Shown here: piece by piece, positions 61,604 through 64,000 of the stretch
Numbering within the stretch: the stretch's first letter is position 1
Layout: every line of letters starts with the position of its first letter
Origin: Comamonadaceae bacterium
Lineage (GTDB): Bacteria > Pseudomonadota > Gammaproteobacteria > Burkholderiales > Burkholderiaceae_C
Assembly: GCA_947456305.1 (NCBI GenBank)
Contig: CANGPN010000003.1
Location: 1 to 64,000 of the forward strand
Direction of reading: 5' to 3'
DNA length: 64,000 nt
Translations under genes and position numbers: made by a program
Notes under the pieces: generated by a model
Told to the model about the DNA's origin: nothing
Seen by the model: the letters and a program-made list of their open reading frames with translations, nothing else
The model's database searches: none

Positions 61604-62605
61604 ATGCAAACTGCTGTCTGGATTGTTGTCCTGCTGGTTTTTCTGGCCTTGATGTTTGACTTCATCAATGGTTTTCACGACGCGGCCAATTCGATTGCCA
61701 CCGTGGTGTCCACGGGCGTATTGAAACCCACGCAAGCCGTGGTGTTTGCGGCGTTTTTCAACTTTATCGCCCTGTTTGTGTTTCATCTCAGCGTGGCTGC
61801 CACCATAGGCAAAGGCATAGTTATGCCCGGTGTGGTGGACATACACGTGGTGTTCGGTGCGCTGGTCGGAGCCATCACCTGGAACCTCGTGACCTGGTAT
61901 TACGGTATCCCCAGTAGCTCTTCACATGCACTCATAGGTGGTATTTTGGGCAGCGTGATGGCCAAGTCCGGCACCTCGGCATTGATGTTGGCCGGTGTCA
62001 TGAAAACCGTGGTGTTTATTTTTGTTTCCCCCTTGCTCGGCTTTTTGTTGGGTTCATTGATGATGCTGCTGGTCAGTTGGGTGTTTGTTCGTTCCACACC
62101 GTCCTACATTGATAAGTGGTTTCGTCGTCTCCAGCTTCTATCTGCCGGCGCTTACAGCTTGGGGCATGGCGGCAATGATGCGCAAAAAACCATAGGCATT
62201 ATTTGGATGTTGCTGATCGCCACCGGTTATGTGTCGGCACAAGACAGCATGCCGCCGTTTTGGGTGATATTTGCCTGTTATGTAGCTATTGCCTGCGGCA
62301 CCTTGATGGGCGGCTGGCGGATTGTCAAAACCATGGGCCAACGCATCACCAAACTCAAACCGGTGGGCGGCTTTTGCGCCGAAACCGGCGGTGCTTTGAC
62401 TTTGTTCCTGGCCACTGCGATGGGCATACCCGTGTCCACTACTCACACCATCACCGGTGCCATCGTTGGTGTCGGTTCGATCCGCCGGGCCAGTGCTGTG
62501 CGTTGGGGAGTCGCAGGCACCATCGTCTGGGCATGGATTTTGACCATCCCCGCCAGCGCGTTTGTGGCTGCTGTGGCTTATGCTCTGAGTTTGTCTTTGT
62601 ATTGA
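61604..62605 (+). CDS. pit: Inorganic phosphate transporter, Pit family
   Basis: Low-affinity phosphate-metal symporter of the inner membrane, 333 residues. The duplicated PiT signatures are DFINGFHDAANSIATVVSTG near the N-terminus and SLGHGGNDAQKTIGIIWM in the second half. Helices between them number about ten. It lies 18 bases after the DUF47 gene. Confidence 0.93.
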   Translation: MQTAVWIVVLLVFLALMFDFINGFHDAANSIATVVSTGVLKPTQAVVFAAFFNFIALFVFHLSVAATIGKGIVMPGVVDIHVVFGALVGAITWNLVTWYYGIPSSSSHALIGGILGSVMAKSGTSALMLAGVMKTVVFIFVSPLLGFLLGSLMMLLVSWVFVRSTPSYIDKWFRRLQLLSAGAYSLGHGGNDAQKTIGIIWMLLIATGYVSAQDSMPPFWVIFACYVAIACGTLMGGWRIVKTMGQRITKLKPVGGFCAETGGALTLFLATAMGIPVSTTHTITGAIVGVGSIRRASAVRWGVAGTIVWAWILTIPASAFVAAVAYALSLSLY

Positions 62606-62637
62606 TCTGTGCTGAGCAGGCTGTCAGCTAGTCACAG

Positions 62638-63273
62638 TCAAAGCGGCGGGAACAAAAAATCCGACACCACGGCCAAATGACTGGAAAAGTCACTGAGGCC
62701 GTGGTCCGAGCCAGGCAGCACGTAGGTTTGGGCCCGGGCGTAACGCATGGCCATTTCCTGCCAGTCCAACAGTTCATCGCCTTTGGCAATCACCGCCAGG
62801 ATACGTTCGGGATCAACCAAGGCTAGAGACTTTGATTTCTCAGACTCGGTTAAAAAATCCAGTCCGCTGCCTACATACAAGGTCTTCATCTCCTCTATGT
62901 GCACAGGTTTGACCTCAATGTGTTGTGCAGGGTCGTGCCAACAAGGGTGGATACCGATGTAAGCCGCCAGGTCGCGAGCGGGATGTACCGCCGGATTGAG
63001 AACAACAGCGGCAGACCCGTGCTCTGAGGCTGCCCAAGTGGCGTAAAAACCGCCTAACGACGATCCTATGACTGTGCTGCTGTCAGCAGGCCAGTTCTTC
63101 AGTATGAGGCGAATGGCGGCTGCGGCTTCTAGCGGTGAAACGGGTAACTGAGGACAAGCCCAATACACGCCGGTATGCTCGCGCGCCAGCCATTTCGCCA
63201 TTAACTGCGCCTTGGCAGACAGCGGGCTTGAGCGAAAACCGTGCAGGTAAAGCACATGCGTGGTGTGTGTCAT
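62638..63273 (-). CDS. YqiA/UPF0227-like esterase
   Basis: Small alpha/beta hydrolase of 211 residues. It has YLHGFRSSP, the nucleophile serine in IGSSLGGFYATW, the acid region KGDELLDWQEM and the catalytic histidine in GSDHGLSDF. E. coli YqiA acts on palmitoyl-CoA and esters. The start codon overlaps the stop of a short upstream frame (63270-63383). Confidence 0.88.
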   Translation of the reverse strand: MTHTTHVLYLHGFRSSPLSAKAQLMAKWLAREHTGVYWACPQLPVSPLEAAAAIRLILKNWPADSSTVIGSSLGGFYATWAASEHGSAAVVLNPAVHPARDLAAYIGIHPCWHDPAQHIEVKPVHIEEMKTLYVGSGLDFLTESEKSKSLALVDPERILAVIAKGDELLDWQEMAMRYARAQTYVLPGSDHGLSDFSSHLAVVSDFLFPPL

Positions 63274-63383
63274 GTAAATATCAACGCCAGATAGGCGGGG
63301 TCATCTAACAAGCTGTTATTGACAAAATTCGCCAGCCTGTAGGTCAGGTAGACCAGCGTTGCAAAGAATTCCTGAAAGTCCAT
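63270..63383 (-). CDS. Possible small protein coupled to the esterase gene
   Basis: A 37-codon frame: MDFQEFFATLVYLTYRLANF, then VNNSLLDDPAYLALIFT. Its stop TGA overlaps the esterase ATG (ATGA), the classical sign of translational coupling. It has a hydrophobic helix (FFATLVYLTYRLANF). No good ribosome-binding site is visible and I know no homologue. It could be a leader peptide or chance. Confidence 0.35.
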   Translation of the reverse strand: MDFQEFFATLVYLTYRLANFVNNSLLDDPAYLALIFT

Positions 63384-63410
63384 CAAGTCATTATCAGCGC
63401 TTGAAAATCA

Positions 63411-63431
63411 CCTTTTGCCTTTTGCCTTTTG
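63411..63431. repeat. Three tandem copies of a 7-base unit
   Basis: CCTTTTG three times in a row in the 238-base intergenic region between the esterase and the SDR gene. The rest of the gap (63384-63511) shows no other structure. Confidence 0.8.
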
Positions 63432-63511
63432 ACCTGGCCTCATGCCTAGCCCTGAAATCCCGTAGCGCAGTGTTTAAATGATTAAGCTATGGGTTTTTCA
63501 GGAGATGAGCC

Positions 63512-64000
63512 ATGCGCCTTGCCAATAAAACCGTTCTCGTCACCGCCGCCGGTCAGGGTATCGGGCATGCCGCCGTCATGGCCATGGCTGCCGAAGGTGC
63601 CGTCGTGTGGGCCACCGATGTCAATCCCGATTTGCTCACATCATTTGCAGGACACGCCAACATTCATACCGCCACACTGGACGTGATGGACAAGGCGGGC
63701 ATACACGCGCTGGTCAAGCGCATAGACAAAATTGACGCGGTGTTCAATTGCGCCGGTTATGTGCACAGCAACACCGCGCTGGATGCCACCGACGAACAAT
63801 GGGATTTCGCTATGAACCTGAACGCACGTTCCCAGTTCTGGATGATTCAAGCGGTGCTGCCCAAGATGTTGGCCAATGGCGGCGGCAGCATCATCAACAT
63901 GGCCAGCGTGGCCTCCAGCATCAAGGGTTTGCCCAACCGATTTGTTTACGGTGTGAGTAAGGCGGCGGTGATTGGTTTGACCAAAGCTGTTGCGGCTGAC
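63512..64000 (+). CDS. SDR family oxidoreductase, 3' end outside window
   Basis: Short-chain dehydrogenase/reductase; 163 codons visible. It has the NAD(P)-binding TAAGQGIGHA (near residues 11-20), Asp in WATDVN suggesting NAD(H), FNCAGYV (NNAG-type), and the YGVSKAAV catalytic Tyr-Lys near 149-153 with the upstream serine in NMASVASS. The TAAGQGIG form and IDAVFNCAG are typical of the DHRS6/BDH2-like group, including L-fuconate-type sugar acid dehydrogenases. An AGGAGAT (63500-63506) precedes ATG 63512. The end of the gene is missing. Confidence 0.88.
   Translation, partial: MRLANKTVLVTAAGQGIGHAAVMAMAAEGAVVWATDVNPDLLTSFAGHANIHTATLDVMDKAGIHALVKRIDKIDAVFNCAGYVHSNTALDATDEQWDFAMNLNARSQFWMIQAVLPKMLANGGGSIINMASVASSIKGLPNRFVYGVSKAAVIGLTKAVAAD

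Noticed and set aside
63411-63431. CRISPR-like repeats
   Set aside because: Three direct 7-base copies without spacers; far too short.

Overview
The window looks like a chromosome segment of a betaproteobacterium of the order Burkholderiales, probably a free-living aerobic freshwater or soil type. The gene order supports this: rplM-rpsI-erpA-anmK-tyrS, hisCBHAF/hisIE-hit-tatABC-htrA, petABC-sspAB and secA-argJ. So do the family types seen (ErpA with an IscR-like site, LysR/DUF2917 pair, DUF6279 lipoprotein, ZapD next to coaE and pilBC). No rRNA, CRISPR array or complete prophage is present. One tRNA (Thr, anticodon TGT) is present. Both ends cut genes: rplM at the left and a short-chain dehydrogenase at the right.

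Layout. 1-6.2 kb: ribosomal proteins L13/S9, ErpA, the anhydromuramic acid kinase AnmK with an M23 endopeptidase, TyrS and a CDF metal exporter. 6.2-8.0 kb: an isolated SoxC/SoxD-like sulfite or sulfur dehydrogenase pair. 8.1-15.9 kb: DbpA, YbeY-PhoH, RuvAB, a phosphoglycerate-mutase-like phosphatase, a TetR regulator, DUF2147, enoyl-CoA hydratase and a YciA-type thioesterase. 15.9-27.1 kb: an Atm1-type ABC exporter, Slt, 5-FTHF cyclo-ligase, LysR with DUF2917, an odd metallo-beta-lactamase-fold protein, a DUF6279 lipoprotein, then GlmU and GlmS (UDP-GlcNAc synthesis).

27.06-about 29.84 kb: an AT-richer accessory island placed directly after glmS, the classical chromosomal hot spot. It carries a small recombinase-hinge-like protein, a NERD nuclease-domain protein, two unknown proteins, a DUF6641 protein and the 5' stump of a Rep-like gene. 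That stump is fused in frame to the 3' end of an alpha/beta hydrolase gene. 30.4-32.7 kb: cyclophilin lipoprotein, peroxiredoxin and Cho-type nuclease.

32.7-40.1 kb: histidine biosynthesis genes hisC-B-H-A-F and hisI-E. They are split by about 2.66 kb of foreign sequence holding hicAB (opposite strand), an HNH-nuclease remnant without a start codon, a broken HicB-like antitoxin, and an intact addiction-module/ParE pair. 40.1-49.3 kb: HIT protein, TatABC, an HtrA-type protease, Nif3-like protein, PdxA, the cytochrome bc1 complex (PetABC), SspA/SspB and tRNA-Thr. 49.3-64 kb: OmpW-like porin with an SGNH lipoprotein, DUF721, SecA, ArgJ, a DUF815 ATPase, MutT-like Nudix, ZapD, CoaE, PilC, an N-terminally short PilB, DUF47-Pit phosphate transport, a YqiA-like esterase and an SDR enzyme.

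Cooperating groups: Rieske-bc1 together with TatABC (the Rieske protein is a typical Tat substrate), GlmU/GlmS, RuvA/RuvB, HisH/HisF, SspA/SspB, DUF47/Pit and PilB/PilC. The most unusual parts are the toxin-antitoxin-rich insertion inside the his cluster and the glmS-adjacent island with its gene fusion at the right edge.
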